DNA of 29,102 bases from UBA1189 sp045594245 (GCA_045594245.1 JAZNYG010000076.1:1-29102), one strand, 5' to 3'. Positions 14,657-24,275 are shown, counted from the first letter of the stretch. Notes: generated by a model not told the origin, from the sequence alone. Made by a program: numbers and translations.

Positions 14657-15691
14657 ATGAACATTCTAATCGGACTATTAATCATTGCCGTCGGCGCTTT
14701 CTGCCAGTCAAGCTGCTACGTCCCCATCAACAAAATCAAGAAATGGTCGTGGGAGTCGTACTGGATTGTGCAGGGTGTGTTCGCATGGCTTGTATTCCCG
14801 CTCTTGGGTGCGCTCCTCGCTGTGCCCAGCGGACATAGCTTGGGCGAGCTGTTTGGTGCAGCCCCCTCGTTCAACATCTGGATGACCGTGCTCTTCGGCG
14901 TGCTGTGGGGTGTAGGAGGTCTCACCTTCGGTCTCTCGATGCGCTACCTCGGCGTTGCGCTGGGCCAGTCTATTGCCCTAGGTACTTGCGCAGGTCTCGG
15001 CACCATCATGGGCCCCGTACTGCTCAATGCCTTCTTCCCCGAACTCAACGCCCTGCAGTCGCTCACCTTCGCCGTTATCATGGGCGTGGTGGTGACCCTG
15101 CTCGGTATCTCTATTATTGGTATTGCCGGTTCCATGAAGTCGGCCTCACTCTCCGAAGAGGAGAAGAAGGCGGCTGTCAAGGACTTCAACTTCCCCAAGG
15201 GCCTCGCCATCGCACTGCTGGCAGGTTTCATGAGTGGCTGCTTCAACGTAGGCCTCGAGTTTGGCAAGGACATCCACTTCGGTGAGCTCACCGACCCTAT
15301 GTTCCGCACCCTGCCCGCTACGCTACTCGTCACTATGGGCGGTTTCGTCACCAATGCCATCTACTGCTTCTATCAGAATCAGAAGAACAAGACCTGGAGC
15401 GACTATAAGATGGGCTCCGTATGGGGCAACAACCTCCTGTTCTGCGCCCTGGCCGGTATCCTTTGGTACAGCCAGTTCTTCGGTCTCTCCCTGGGTCGCA
15501 GCTTCTTCGAGGCTGGCGGCACTATGGACACCCTTGCCTTCTGCATCCTGATGGCCTTGAACGTCACCTTCTCCAACGTGTGGGGTATCATCCTCAAGGA
15601 ATGGAAGGGCTGTTCACGCAAGACCATCGTGGTGCTCATCATCGGCATCGTGGTACTGATAGCCTCTTCGTTCCTGCCGCAATTCATTTGA
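14657..15691 (+). CDS. rhaT: L-rhamnose/H+ symporter
   Basis: Inner-membrane protein of 344 residues, the usual RhaT length, with about ten hydrophobic segments. It imports L-rhamnose with protons. Recognisable stretches are the N-terminal GAFCQSSCYVPINKIKKWSW, LGVALGQSIALGTCAGLGT and the central GFMSGCFNVGLEFGK. A hydrophilic loop with EEEKKAAVKD lies near residue 170. It is last in the rhamnose operon, 101 bp after rhaA, a spacer holding a hairpin and a heptamer array. A strong terminator follows 26 bp after the stop. The fold belongs to the drug/metabolite transporter superfamily, but the two-gene rhamnose context settles the assignment. Confidence 0.96.
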   Translation: MNILIGLLIIAVGAFCQSSCYVPINKIKKWSWESYWIVQGVFAWLVFPLLGALLAVPSGHSLGELFGAAPSFNIWMTVLFGVLWGVGGLTFGLSMRYLGVALGQSIALGTCAGLGTIMGPVLLNAFFPELNALQSLTFAVIMGVVVTLLGISIIGIAGSMKSASLSEEEKKAAVKDFNFPKGLAIALLAGFMSGCFNVGLEFGKDIHFGELTDPMFRTLPATLLVTMGGFVTNAIYCFYQNQKNKTWSDYKMGSVWGNNLLFCALAGILWYSQFFGLSLGRSFFEAGGTMDTLAFCILMALNVTFSNVWGIILKEWKGCSRKTIVVLIIGIVVLIASSFLPQFI

Positions 15692-15717
15692 TAAGGGATC
15701 TCAATAGAGAACTATTC

Positions 15718-15761
15718 AATCAGACAAAGAGAACCGGTGTGCTCTCTTTGTCTGATTTTTT
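15718..15761 (+). terminator. Rho-independent terminator of the rhamnose operon
   Basis: A perfect 15-bp stem (15718-15732 with 15743-15757) built on TCAGACAAAGAGA, a 10-nt loop, and a T-run continuing to 15761. It is the strongest terminator in the window and separates rhaT from the GH43/CotH gene. Confidence 0.95.
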
Positions 15762-15872
15762 GATGCAGAGAAGTTTGTTAGATCACCAGAACAGCCAGAA
15801 CACTTAAGAGTTCCACCGCATTCTTATGAAAATTTGTTTTACAACACGCATATCGCCGAGTGTTTTTTAAGT

Positions 15873-15952
15873 CTAATACGAAAAATAGGTTTCTCAAGAA
15901 AGCAAGATGTTTACTCCACATACTTGAAACCTGTAAAGTATATTCGTATTAG
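15873..15952. repeat. Nested inverted repeats upstream of the GH43/CotH gene
   Basis: Outer arms CTAATACGAA (15873-15882) and TTCGTATTAG (15943-15952) are perfect. Inside, AGGTTT and CAAG (15887-15898, with a 2-nt bulge) pair with CTTGAAACCT (15923-15932). The outer right arm ends 24 bp before the -7 box, so it sits at the -33 region and could be an operator. An RNA or a decayed small mobile element is also possible. Confidence 0.65.
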
Positions 15953-15976
15953 CTTCGTTATATCATTTTTTTACAT

Positions 15977-15984
15977 TAATTTTG
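15977..15984 (+). promoter_or_regulatory. -7 box of the GH43/CotH gene
   Basis: TAATTTTG matches TAnnTTTG exactly; TTCG at 15954-15957 lies 19 bp upstream. Transcription would start near 15990, which rules out the in-frame TTG at 15982 and supports ATG 16009 as the start. Confidence 0.6.
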
Positions 15985-16008
15985 CTCGCAAAAAACCACA
16001 CGATATCA

Positions 16009-19000
16009 ATGATTAAGCATTTTTTACTACCCCTGATGGTCTGGCTTAGTGTATTAGCCTATGCACAAACCAATGAAAATGCAAAGCTACAAGTACACTA
16101 CACATTTGACTCTCTCGAAAGCTCAGTAGGAAAACACAAGGGAGCTTTGCACAACGGAGCCTCACTCACTACCTTTGCAGGACTGCCCATATTGGACTTA
16201 GGAGCCAACAACGGCTACTTCGACATGGGGGCCTCGGTAGGCGATGTCATCGCTACGCTGAACGACTTTACCATCTCGACCAACGTATACATACCCAGCA
16301 CCACGGCCTTGGGGAGTAACGGCAACTTCATCTACACCTTTGCCAACTCTACCAACATTGCCAGTGATGCCAACGGATGTATCTTCTTCGGTGCCAACGA
16401 AACACGCTATACCATCTGCCTCACCAATTACAAAGCCGAGAAGAATGTGATAGCCAACTACCGCTTCCCTACCGGTGACTGGCACACACTCACCTACCGT
16501 CAGGCTGAGGGCACGGGCGAGCTGTTTCTCGATGGCGTAGAGGTAGCCACAAGCAGTATATCCATCAATCCTAGCCAACTGGGCGCTACACCCTACAACT
16601 TCATAGGACGCCCGTGCTATCAGGGCGACGTGTACCTGAAGGAGGCACAGTACAATGACTTCCGCATATACGATGGGGCTGTAAGCGATGCCACGGTAGC
16701 CGCACTGACACAAAATACCGCCATACTGAACGACGAGCTGTACACATCACAAATCACCGCCCTCATGGAGAGCGTGACGTTAGATGCCACGGTACTCTAT
16801 GAAGATATCGCACTGCCCACACCCAGCAGCAATGGCATCAGTGTGACATGGAGCTCCTCGAACGAGAGCGTGATAAGCGCTACAGGTGTGGTAAAGCGCC
16901 CGGCATACGGCAGCAGCGACGCCACGGTGACACTCACAGCAACATTCAGCAAGGGCGGCATCAGCAAGCAGAGGACATTCACGGTGACCGTACCGGCAGC
17001 GATGGACGACAATGCCAGCGTAACAGCCGACATCGGAGCCATCGACATCAAGGGACATCTCGACAACCTGATGACCAACCTCTACCTGCCCACCATGGGA
17101 CACGAGGGGAGCACCATCACATGGACATCGAGCGAGCCTACATACCTGAGCCCAGAAGGTGAGTTGCTGAAGCAGCCCACCGGAGGCAAGCAGCACGTGC
17201 AGCTCACGGCCAAGGTGAGCAAGGGCACGTCCAGCCAAACTAAAACATGGGACATATACATCGCCCAGAAGCAGCAGATGGAGTATTACCTCTTTGCCTA
17301 CTTCAACGGCAACTCCCAGTGGCAAGAGCAGATATGCTTTGCACTCAGCACCGACGGATACAACTATACTCCGCTCAACAACGGCAACCCCATCATCAAC
17401 TCGGCAGACATCTCACTGAAGCAGGCCGTGCGCGACCCACACATTCTGCGTGGCGAAGATGGATATTTCTATATGGTGGTGACCGATATGCGCTCGTCGC
17501 AAGGCTGGAGCTCCAATGACGGCATGGTGCTGCTGCGCTCCAAGGATATGGTAAACTGGGCCCACACAGCCATCGACTTCCCCACCCGATGGCCAGAACG
17601 CTTCGACCGTGATGCCCTCACACAGGTATGGGCGCCGCAGACCATCTACGACCCCGAGGAGGGCAAGTACATGGTGTACTATGCCATCGGTGAGAGCGGC
17701 AAGAACTATATCACTTACTACTCGTATGCCAACGAGGACTTCACCGACCTGACCGAGCCGCAAGTGCTATACAACCATGGAGGCGACAACACCATCGATG
17801 CCGATATCGTATGGCACAACGGTCTGTACCACATGTTCTTCAAGACCGAGGGACAGGGCAACGGCATACAGAAAGCCACCGCCAAGACCCTGCGCGGCGA
17901 GTGGACACCCGAATACAAGTACCTGCAGCAGACCTCAGTGGCCGTAGAGGGCTCAGGCGTGTTCCGTCTGATCGACTCCGACACATGGGTACTGATGTAT
18001 GACTGCTACACCAGCGGTATGTATGAATACTGCACCAGCACCGACCTGAGCAACTTCACCAAGAAGTGCAACTCGGCCAACACCAGCATCTTCACCCCAC
18101 GCCATGGCACCACCATCGCCATCACTGCCGAGGAGGCAGAGCGCCTTGTGGAGCAATGGCCCAGCGACGGACTGAGCCTCAAGAGCTGGATTGACGTCAC
18201 CAACACCTATATACAGAATCCGCGCTTCGACAACAATTCATCACAGGGTTGGGAATATACAAGCAATGCTTCGAGCCAGCAAGCTGGCTACGAAGGTATG
18301 GAATTCTGGAACGGCACATTCGATATCCACCAAACCCTATCGGTGCCTAACGGCAAATACCGTTTGTCGGTACAGAGCTACTACCGCACCACCGACAACG
18401 ACTGGGCCTACAACAACTATGCCAACGGCACCGAAGAACTCACCGCCTACCTCTATGCCAATGAGGGGCAGGTACCCATCGTGAGTGTATACTCAGAGCA
18501 CCTTACCGAAGACTGCGGTAGCTGCTGGAGCACACGAGTAGATGGGTGGACCTATCTCTACTTCCCCAACGGCATGGTGAGCGGAGCCTACTGCTTTGAA
18601 CAAGGCATGTACAACAACAGCATCGACGTAGAGGTTACCGACGGTGCACTCACCATAGGCATAGCCAACCACACCTACCAGAACAGCAACTGGTGCATGA
18701 TGGACAACTTCAAGCTGGAGTACTACGGCCAGATGATCCCCGTGGAGAGCATCACTCTCTCACGCTCCATACAGACGATGATCGAGGGAGAAAGCGTACA
18801 GCTTACTGCAACGATAGCCCCCGACGATGCCACCTACCGTAAGTTGGAATGGACATCAGACAATGATCAGATAGCCACTGTAGACGCTACAGGCAAGGTG
18901 ACCGCAATCAAGGAGGGAACCACCGTCATCTATGCCCATGCCACAGACGACAGCGGCATATCGGCCAAGTGCAGAGTAGTTGTAAGACGCTCAACACCCA

Positions 19001-22000
19001 CAGCCGAGTCGCTTATCATCAACGAGGTACAGTCGGCCAACGTAGACATGTTCGTAGACCCCTCGTTCAACTACGGTGCATGGGTAGAGCTCTACAACCC
19101 CACCAGCAAGGCAGTGAGCCTCAACGGATTGTACATCAGCGACGATGCCACAAACCTGACCAAGCATAGATTGAGCGGCGTAGGCATACTGCCCGCCAAG
19201 GGATACCAGGTACTGTGGTTCGACCACCACCACTACACCTATGCTCCCTCGCAGGTCAATTTCAAGCTCGACTACGACGGAGGCACCATCTATATCAGTA
19301 CCTCCGACAGCGAAGTGATAGTCAGTCAGGACTTCCCCATGGCGGTGCCTCGCACCTCATATGCCCGCACCACTGACGGCACAGGCGAGTGGGAACGCAC
19401 TGCTGAGCCTACGCCCGGCAAGAGCAATGCCGCAAGTGCCTTTACTGCAGAGCGCCTCGAAGCTCCTGTAGTAGACAAGGATGCCTGCCTGTTTACCGAT
19501 CCCTTCACGGTGAACGTGCAGATACCATCGGGTGCCACCCTGCGCTACACCACCGACGGTACCACCCCCACCCTCACCAACGGAAGCACCAGCAGCAACG
19601 GCAGATTTACCGTCAATAGCACCACGACCTACCGCTTCTGCCTATTCCAGGAAGGCAAACTGCCCAGTCAGGTCATCACACGTTCGTACCTATATAAAGA
19701 CAGAGACTACACGCTGCCTGTCATCTCCGTTGTCACCGACCCCATCAATCTCTACGACGACAGCCTCGGCGTATATGTGCAGGGAGTCAACGGACGTACG
19801 GGTAACGGACAGAGTTCGCCTTGCAACTGGAATATGGACTGGGACCGTCCCGTAAACTTCGAGTACATCACGCCCGATGGCGGCATGGTGGTAAACCAAG
19901 AGGTGGATTTCGCCATGTGTGGCGGATGGAGCCGTGCATGGGCACCCCATTCCTTCAAGCTCAAAGCGAGCAAAATATACGAGGGCAACAACTCCATCGA
20001 CTATCCCTTCTTTGCCAACAAGCCCTACCTGAAGCATAAGACCCTGCAGATACGCAATGGCGGCAACGATACCGATTGCCGCATCAAGGATGCTGCCTTG
20101 CAGGAGATTGTACACCGCTCGGGACTCGACGTTGACGGACAGTCGACCCAGCCCGTCGTGCACTTCATCAATGGCCAGTATGTGAGTATGCTCAACATGC
20201 GTGAGCCCAACAACAAGCACTTTGCCTATGCCAACTACGGCATCGACACCGACGAGATGGACCAGTTTGAGATGAGCCCCGATTCGGGCTACGTGCAGAT
20301 GGAGGGCGACAGAGAGGCTTTTCTCGAGTGGTATACCCTCTCGGCCAATGCTGCCGACGAGACTACCTATGAGGAGATACGCAACTTGGTGGACATTGAC
20401 GAATACATCAACTACATGGCCGTGGAGTTCTACCTCGGCGGTAACGACTGGCCGCAGAACAACATCAAAGGTTTCCGTCCCCGCACCGAAGGCGGCAGGT
20501 TCCGCTTCGTGATGTTCGACCTCGACGGCACCCTTGCCACCACCAGTCCCTTCTACACCTTCGAGGGCAAGCAGACCTACACCTTCGACCATATCTACGA
20601 TCTTGGAGGACGCCTCACCGAGGAGATTGAACTAGTGACCATCTTCCTCAACATGCTCAATAACGACTCGTTCCGCAAACAGTTTATCGACACCTACTGC
20701 CTTGTGGCTGGCAGCGTGTTCGAGCCCGAGCGTTGCAATGCCATCATTGATGAGATGGCCGCACGCATTGCTCCTGCACTGGCCTTTGACGGGCGTTCCC
20801 CCTATGGCACAGCCAACCAGCTGAAGAGCGCACTTGCCAACCGCCAAGGCAGTATGATACAGGCACTCATCGACTACTGGCGTATGGGGCTCAGCAACGA
20901 CATGCAGCAAGCTGTATCTATCTCGGCCAATGTGGATGACGTATCGCTCCGCGTAAACGAAATGGAGATTCCTACCAATAAGTTCAGCGGTACGCTCTTT
21001 GCTCCCATTACCTTGAAGGCCGAGCCCAAGGCGGGTTATCGCTTCGTAGGATGGAGTAGCGAGAGCACCACTACAACGGCAACATTGGTTGGTTCTGACG
21101 CCACATGGAACTACTACGACCAGGGCTCACTCGACGGCAAGAACTGGACAGCTACTACCTACGCTACCTCTACATGGGGAAGCGGAAAGGCCCCCCTCGG
21201 CTACTACACCGGCGACAGCAACAACAACCGCGGGTACAACACCACGCTCGATTATGGCACCGATGCCAGCAGTAAGCGCCCCACCTACTATTTCCGTACC
21301 AAGTTCACCTTGTCCAAAGCACCTACAGAGAGCGATGTATTCCAGTTCCAGTATACGGTAGACGACGGTATGGTCATCTATGTCAACGGCAAGGAAGCCG
21401 CACGCTACCTGATGCCTGATGGCACCATTACCTACGACACCTATGCATCGACCTATGCCAACAACAATCCTGACCAAGGCGTACTGACACTCGATGCCAG
21501 TCTGTTCAAGAGAGGAACGAACGTCATTGCCGTAGAGGTACACAACAATAATGGCACATCGTCGGATATCTACTTCAGCGGAGAACTCACCCAAGCGACC
21601 ACCTCAAGCAGCGCTGAAAATATCGTATGTGAGGATATGGAATATGCATTGCCTCAGGGAAGCCACACACTCGTAGCCCTCTACGAACCGCTTACCGAGG
21701 AGGAGATGGCAGAGCATGCGATGCGCCCCGTACGCATCAATGAGCTCAGTGCCGACAACAGCATCTACGTCAACGAATACTACAAGAAGAACGATTGGAT
21801 AGAGTTGTACAACACCACGGACGAGCCGATTGACGTTGCAGGTATGTACCTGAGCGACAATCTGGACGAGCCTACAAAGTATCAGATTGAAGGTGGTGTA
21901 AACACCATTATCGAGCCCCACAGCTACCTCATCATCTGGGCCGATAAGCTGATGACCTTCACCCAGCTGCATGCACCCTTCAAGCTCGCAGCTGAGGGAG

Positions 22001-22458
22001 GATACGTAACCTTCACGGCTGCCGACCTCTCATGGGGCGACACTATCTACTATGAGCCACATCTAGGTATCGAGTCGGTAGGTCTCTACCCCGACGGAAG
22101 CAGCGATGTATATGTGATGACCATACCTACCATTGCCAAGGCTAACATCATCAACAGCTATGCTGCATGGCTTGAGCAGCCCGAGATACCAGGAAACGGT
22201 GAAGGCATTGATGATGTACTAGCAGAGACGCTGAAGGTACTCCTTGCCGACAACGAACTCCACATCTACAGTGCAGAGGCTACAGCTGCTTCGGTAACCG
22301 TCTATACACCTACAGGACAGCAATGTGTGAAGGTATTGACCGAACTGGCTGACGGACATGCATGTATCGACCTCAGCACATTGCCTACTGGTACCTATAT
22401 AGTAGCTGTGAGCGACTCGAACGGCAATGCAGAGACCTTAAAATTGAGAATAGAATAA
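16009..22458 (+). CDS. Giant secreted GH43 / CotH-kinase multidomain protein with T9SS-like sorting domain
   Basis: A 2149-residue secreted protein with a signal peptide ending at AYAQ (about residue 20). Approximate domain order: LamG-like sandwich 25-245; two atypical Ig-like domains 255-423; five-bladed GH43 propeller 424-717; galactose-binding-like sandwich 723-906; BIG2 909-993; lamin-tail domain 994-1140; chitobiase-C-like domain 1149-1244; CotH kinase 1246-1640; PA14-like sandwich 1696-1864; second lamin-tail domain 1905-2050; type A sorting-like domain 2076-2149 with LPTGTYIVAV. Likely GH43 catalytic residues are Asp476 (RDPH), Asp597 (DADIVWHNG) and Glu647 (VEGSG), suggesting arabinosidase or xylosidase-type activity. 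The CotH part carries GGNDWPQNN and MFDLDGT (Asp1504, Asp1506). CotH proteins are atypical kinases. It follows the rhamnose operon, so a pectin side-chain target is an inference. Confidence 0.88.
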   Translation: MIKHFLLPLMVWLSVLAYAQTNENAKLQVHYTFDSLESSVGKHKGALHNGASLTTFAGLPILDLGANNGYFDMGASVGDVIATLNDFTISTNVYIPSTTALGSNGNFIYTFANSTNIASDANGCIFFGANETRYTICLTNYKAEKNVIANYRFPTGDWHTLTYRQAEGTGELFLDGVEVATSSISINPSQLGATPYNFIGRPCYQGDVYLKEAQYNDFRIYDGAVSDATVAALTQNTAILNDELYTSQITALMESVTLDATVLYEDIALPTPSSNGISVTWSSSNESVISATGVVKRPAYGSSDATVTLTATFSKGGISKQRTFTVTVPAAMDDNASVTADIGAIDIKGHLDNLMTNLYLPTMGHEGSTITWTSSEPTYLSPEGELLKQPTGGKQHVQLTAKVSKGTSSQTKTWDIYIAQKQQMEYYLFAYFNGNSQWQEQICFALSTDGYNYTPLNNGNPIINSADISLKQAVRDPHILRGEDGYFYMVVTDMRSSQGWSSNDGMVLLRSKDMVNWAHTAIDFPTRWPERFDRDALTQVWAPQTIYDPEEGKYMVYYAIGESGKNYITYYSYANEDFTDLTEPQVLYNHGGDNTIDADIVWHNGLYHMFFKTEGQGNGIQKATAKTLRGEWTPEYKYLQQTSVAVEGSGVFRLIDSDTWVLMYDCYTSGMYEYCTSTDLSNFTKKCNSANTSIFTPRHGTTIAITAEEAERLVEQWPSDGLSLKSWIDVTNTYIQNPRFDNNSSQGWEYTSNASSQQAGYEGMEFWNGTFDIHQTLSVPNGKYRLSVQSYYRTTDNDWAYNNYANGTEELTAYLYANEGQVPIVSVYSEHLTEDCGSCWSTRVDGWTYLYFPNGMVSGAYCFEQGMYNNSIDVEVTDGALTIGIANHTYQNSNWCMMDNFKLEYYGQMIPVESITLSRSIQTMIEGESVQLTATIAPDDATYRKLEWTSDNDQIATVDATGKVTAIKEGTTVIYAHATDDSGISAKCRVVVRRSTPTAESLIINEVQSANVDMFVDPSFNYGAWVELYNPTSKAVSLNGLYISDDATNLTKHRLSGVGILPAKGYQVLWFDHHHYTYAPSQVNFKLDYDGGTIYISTSDSEVIVSQDFPMAVPRTSYARTTDGTGEWERTAEPTPGKSNAASAFTAERLEAPVVDKDACLFTDPFTVNVQIPSGATLRYTTDGTTPTLTNGSTSSNGRFTVNSTTTYRFCLFQEGKLPSQVITRSYLYKDRDYTLPVISVVTDPINLYDDSLGVYVQGVNGRTGNGQSSPCNWNMDWDRPVNFEYITPDGGMVVNQEVDFAMCGGWSRAWAPHSFKLKASKIYEGNNSIDYPFFANKPYLKHKTLQIRNGGNDTDCRIKDAALQEIVHRSGLDVDGQSTQPVVHFINGQYVSMLNMREPNNKHFAYANYGIDTDEMDQFEMSPDSGYVQMEGDREAFLEWYTLSANAADETTYEEIRNLVDIDEYINYMAVEFYLGGNDWPQNNIKGFRPRTEGGRFRFVMFDLDGTLATTSPFYTFEGKQTYTFDHIYDLGGRLTEEIELVTIFLNMLNNDSFRKQFIDTYCLVAGSVFEPERCNAIIDEMAARIAPALAFDGRSPYGTANQLKSALANRQGSMIQALIDYWRMGLSNDMQQAVSISANVDDVSLRVNEMEIPTNKFSGTLFAPITLKAEPKAGYRFVGWSSESTTTTATLVGSDATWNYYDQGSLDGKNWTATTYATSTWGSGKAPLGYYTGDSNNNRGYNTTLDYGTDASSKRPTYYFRTKFTLSKAPTESDVFQFQYTVDDGMVIYVNGKEAARYLMPDGTITYDTYASTYANNNPDQGVLTLDASLFKRGTNVIAVEVHNNNGTSSDIYFSGELTQATTSSSAENIVCEDMEYALPQGSHTLVALYEPLTEEEMAEHAMRPVRINELSADNSIYVNEYYKKNDWIELYNTTDEPIDVAGMYLSDNLDEPTKYQIEGGVNTIIEPHSYLIIWADKLMTFTQLHAPFKLAAEGGYVTFTAADLSWGDTIYYEPHLGIESVGLYPDGSSDVYVMTIPTIAKANIINSYAAWLEQPEIPGNGEGIDDVLAETLKVLLADNELHIYSAEATAASVTVYTPTGQQCVKVLTELADGHACIDLSTLPTGTYIVAVSDSNGNAETLKLRIE

Positions 22459-22473
22459 TAAAATATATACGAT

Positions 22474-24141
22474 ATGAAGACAGACATTGAAATCGCACGC
22501 AACACCCCGTTGCGACCCATCGGAGAGATTGCCGCTCAAGTAGGCATACCTGCCGAGAGTACAAACCCCTATGGCCACTACATGGCCAAGGTTGACGAGC
22601 ACCTTATCGATGACGAGAAGGTGAAGCAGAGCAACCTCATCCTTGTCACAGCCATCACCCCCACCAAGGCGGGCATTGGCAAGACCACCGTATCCATCGG
22701 CCTTGCCCTCGGACTGAACAAGATAGGCAAGAAGACCATCGTGGCCCTGCGCGAGCCTTCATTAGGCCCCTGCTTCGGCATGAAGGGCGGTGCTGCCGGT
22801 GGTGGCTACACTCAGGTGTTGCCCATGGACAAGATCAACCTCCACTTCACGGGCGGCTTCCACGCTATCACCTCGGCCAACAACATGATTGCCGCCCTGC
22901 TCGACAACTACATGTACCAGAACCGCGACAAAGGCATCGGCCTCAAGGAGGTGCTCTGGCGCCGCGTACTGGATGTCAACGACCGCTCACTGCGCTATAT
23001 CGTCACAGGCCTTGGCCCCAAGACCAATGGTTTTGCCCAGGAGGCTGGCTTCGACATCACTCCTGCCTCGGAGATTATGGCCATCCTCTGCCTTGCCAAG
23101 GATGAGGACGACCTGCGCCGCCGCATCGAAAACATTCTGCTCGGCTTCACCTACGAGGGCAAGCCCTTTACGGTCAAGGATCTCGGCGTAGCAGGTGCCA
23201 TCACCGTACTCCTCAAGGATACCATCTCGCCCAACCTCGTGCAGACTACAGAGAACACCCCTGCCCTCGTACATGGCGGTCCGTTTGCCAACATCGCCCA
23301 TGGATGCAACTCGGTGCTGGCTACCAAGCTGGCTATGACCTATGCCGACTATGTCATCACAGAGGCAGGTTTCGGTGCTGACCTTGGAGCTGAGAAGTTC
23401 TACGACATCAAGTGCCGCAAGGCTGGTCTTACACCCAAACTCACCGTGCTCGTAGCTACTGCCCGCGCACTGAAGATGCATGGTGGAGTGCCGCAGGACC
23501 AGGTCTCAGAACCTAACCTTGAAGCGCTCAAGGCCGGTATCGTGAATCTCGACAAGCACTTGCGCAACCTGCAGTCGTTCGGGCAGACCGTAGTCGTTGC
23601 TTTCAACCGCTACAATGGTGATACCGACGAGGAAATCAACTACGTTCGTCAGCACTGTGCTGAGCTTGGTGTGGGCTTTGAGGTCAACAATGCGTATGCC
23701 CTGGGTGGTGAAGGTGCAGCCAACTTGGCTCGCCTCGTGGTAGACACCATAGAGCAGAAACCTTCATCAGCGCTGCATTTTGCTTATGAGGACACCGACA
23801 GCGTAGAGGAGAAAATCGGCAAGGTAGCCCGTAACCTCTACGGAGCAGCTACTGTGACGCTGAGTGCTGCTGCCAAGAAGAAGCTTGCGATGATAGCCGA
23901 GCTCGGCTACACACACTTCCCCATCTGTATTGCCAAGACCCAATACTCCTTCTCTACCGATGCTAAGAAATATGGTGCGCCCGAAGGCTTCAGCTTCACC
24001 GTACAGGATATCGTCATCAATGCCGGTGCCGAAATGCTGGTAGTAATTGCCGGTGACATCATGCGCATGCCTGGCCTGCCCAAAGAGCCAGCCGCCCTGC
24101 ACATCGACATGGTGAATGGAGAGATTGAAGGCCTGGCCTAG
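22474..24141 (+). CDS. fhs: Formate-tetrahydrofolate ligase
   Basis: Cytoplasmic one-carbon enzyme that makes 10-formyltetrahydrofolate from formate, THF and ATP. The 555-residue length is typical. The ATP-binding loop TPTKAGIGKTT lies at 62-72, followed by REPSLGPCFGMKGGAAGGG and FTGGFHAITSANN, which are hallmarks of the family. It starts only 15 bp after the GH43/CotH gene, with no room for a promoter in the gap. It is therefore co-transcribed with that gene or driven from inside it. This is odd for a housekeeping metabolic gene. The stop codon sits at the centre of a 12-bp palindrome. Confidence 0.97.
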   Translation: MKTDIEIARNTPLRPIGEIAAQVGIPAESTNPYGHYMAKVDEHLIDDEKVKQSNLILVTAITPTKAGIGKTTVSIGLALGLNKIGKKTIVALREPSLGPCFGMKGGAAGGGYTQVLPMDKINLHFTGGFHAITSANNMIAALLDNYMYQNRDKGIGLKEVLWRRVLDVNDRSLRYIVTGLGPKTNGFAQEAGFDITPASEIMAILCLAKDEDDLRRRIENILLGFTYEGKPFTVKDLGVAGAITVLLKDTISPNLVQTTENTPALVHGGPFANIAHGCNSVLATKLAMTYADYVITEAGFGADLGAEKFYDIKCRKAGLTPKLTVLVATARALKMHGGVPQDQVSEPNLEALKAGIVNLDKHLRNLQSFGQTVVVAFNRYNGDTDEEINYVRQHCAELGVGFEVNNAYALGGEGAANLARLVVDTIEQKPSSALHFAYEDTDSVEEKIGKVARNLYGAATVTLSAAAKKKLAMIAELGYTHFPICIAKTQYSFSTDAKKYGAPEGFSFTVQDIVINAGAEMLVVIAGDIMRMPGLPKEPAALHIDMVNGEIEGLA

Positions 24142-24145
24142 GCCA
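24134..24145. repeat. 12-bp palindrome over the fhs stop codon
   Basis: TGGCCTAGGCCA is a perfect palindrome containing the TAG stop (24139-24141). No T-run follows, so it is not a canonical terminator. It may be chance. Confidence 0.4.
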
Positions 24146-24275
24146 ACTCTCCCACCCGCATTATCGTCAGAAGATGAAGGATCGTTACCTCTTAAAAGAT
24201 ATTAACTCACACAAAAAATATACAATAAGCCACTAGGCAGAAGTGTATACAATGCTTACATTGATTATTTTTTCT

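Larger units (their letters stand above)
15692..16008. other. 317-bp intergenic region before the GH43/CotH gene
   Basis: Holds the rhaT terminator (15718-15761), a set of nested inverted repeats (15873-15952) and a perfect -7 box (15977-15984). No protein gene is evident; short frames here do not look coding. Confidence 0.8.

Noticed and set aside
15873..15952. Insertion-sequence ends
   Set aside because: The inverted repeats are only 80 bp apart, no transposase frame lies between them and no target duplication is visible.
19690..20592. 300-residue frame on the - strand
   Set aside because: Antisense to the CotH region, with no start context, promoter or recognisable domain.
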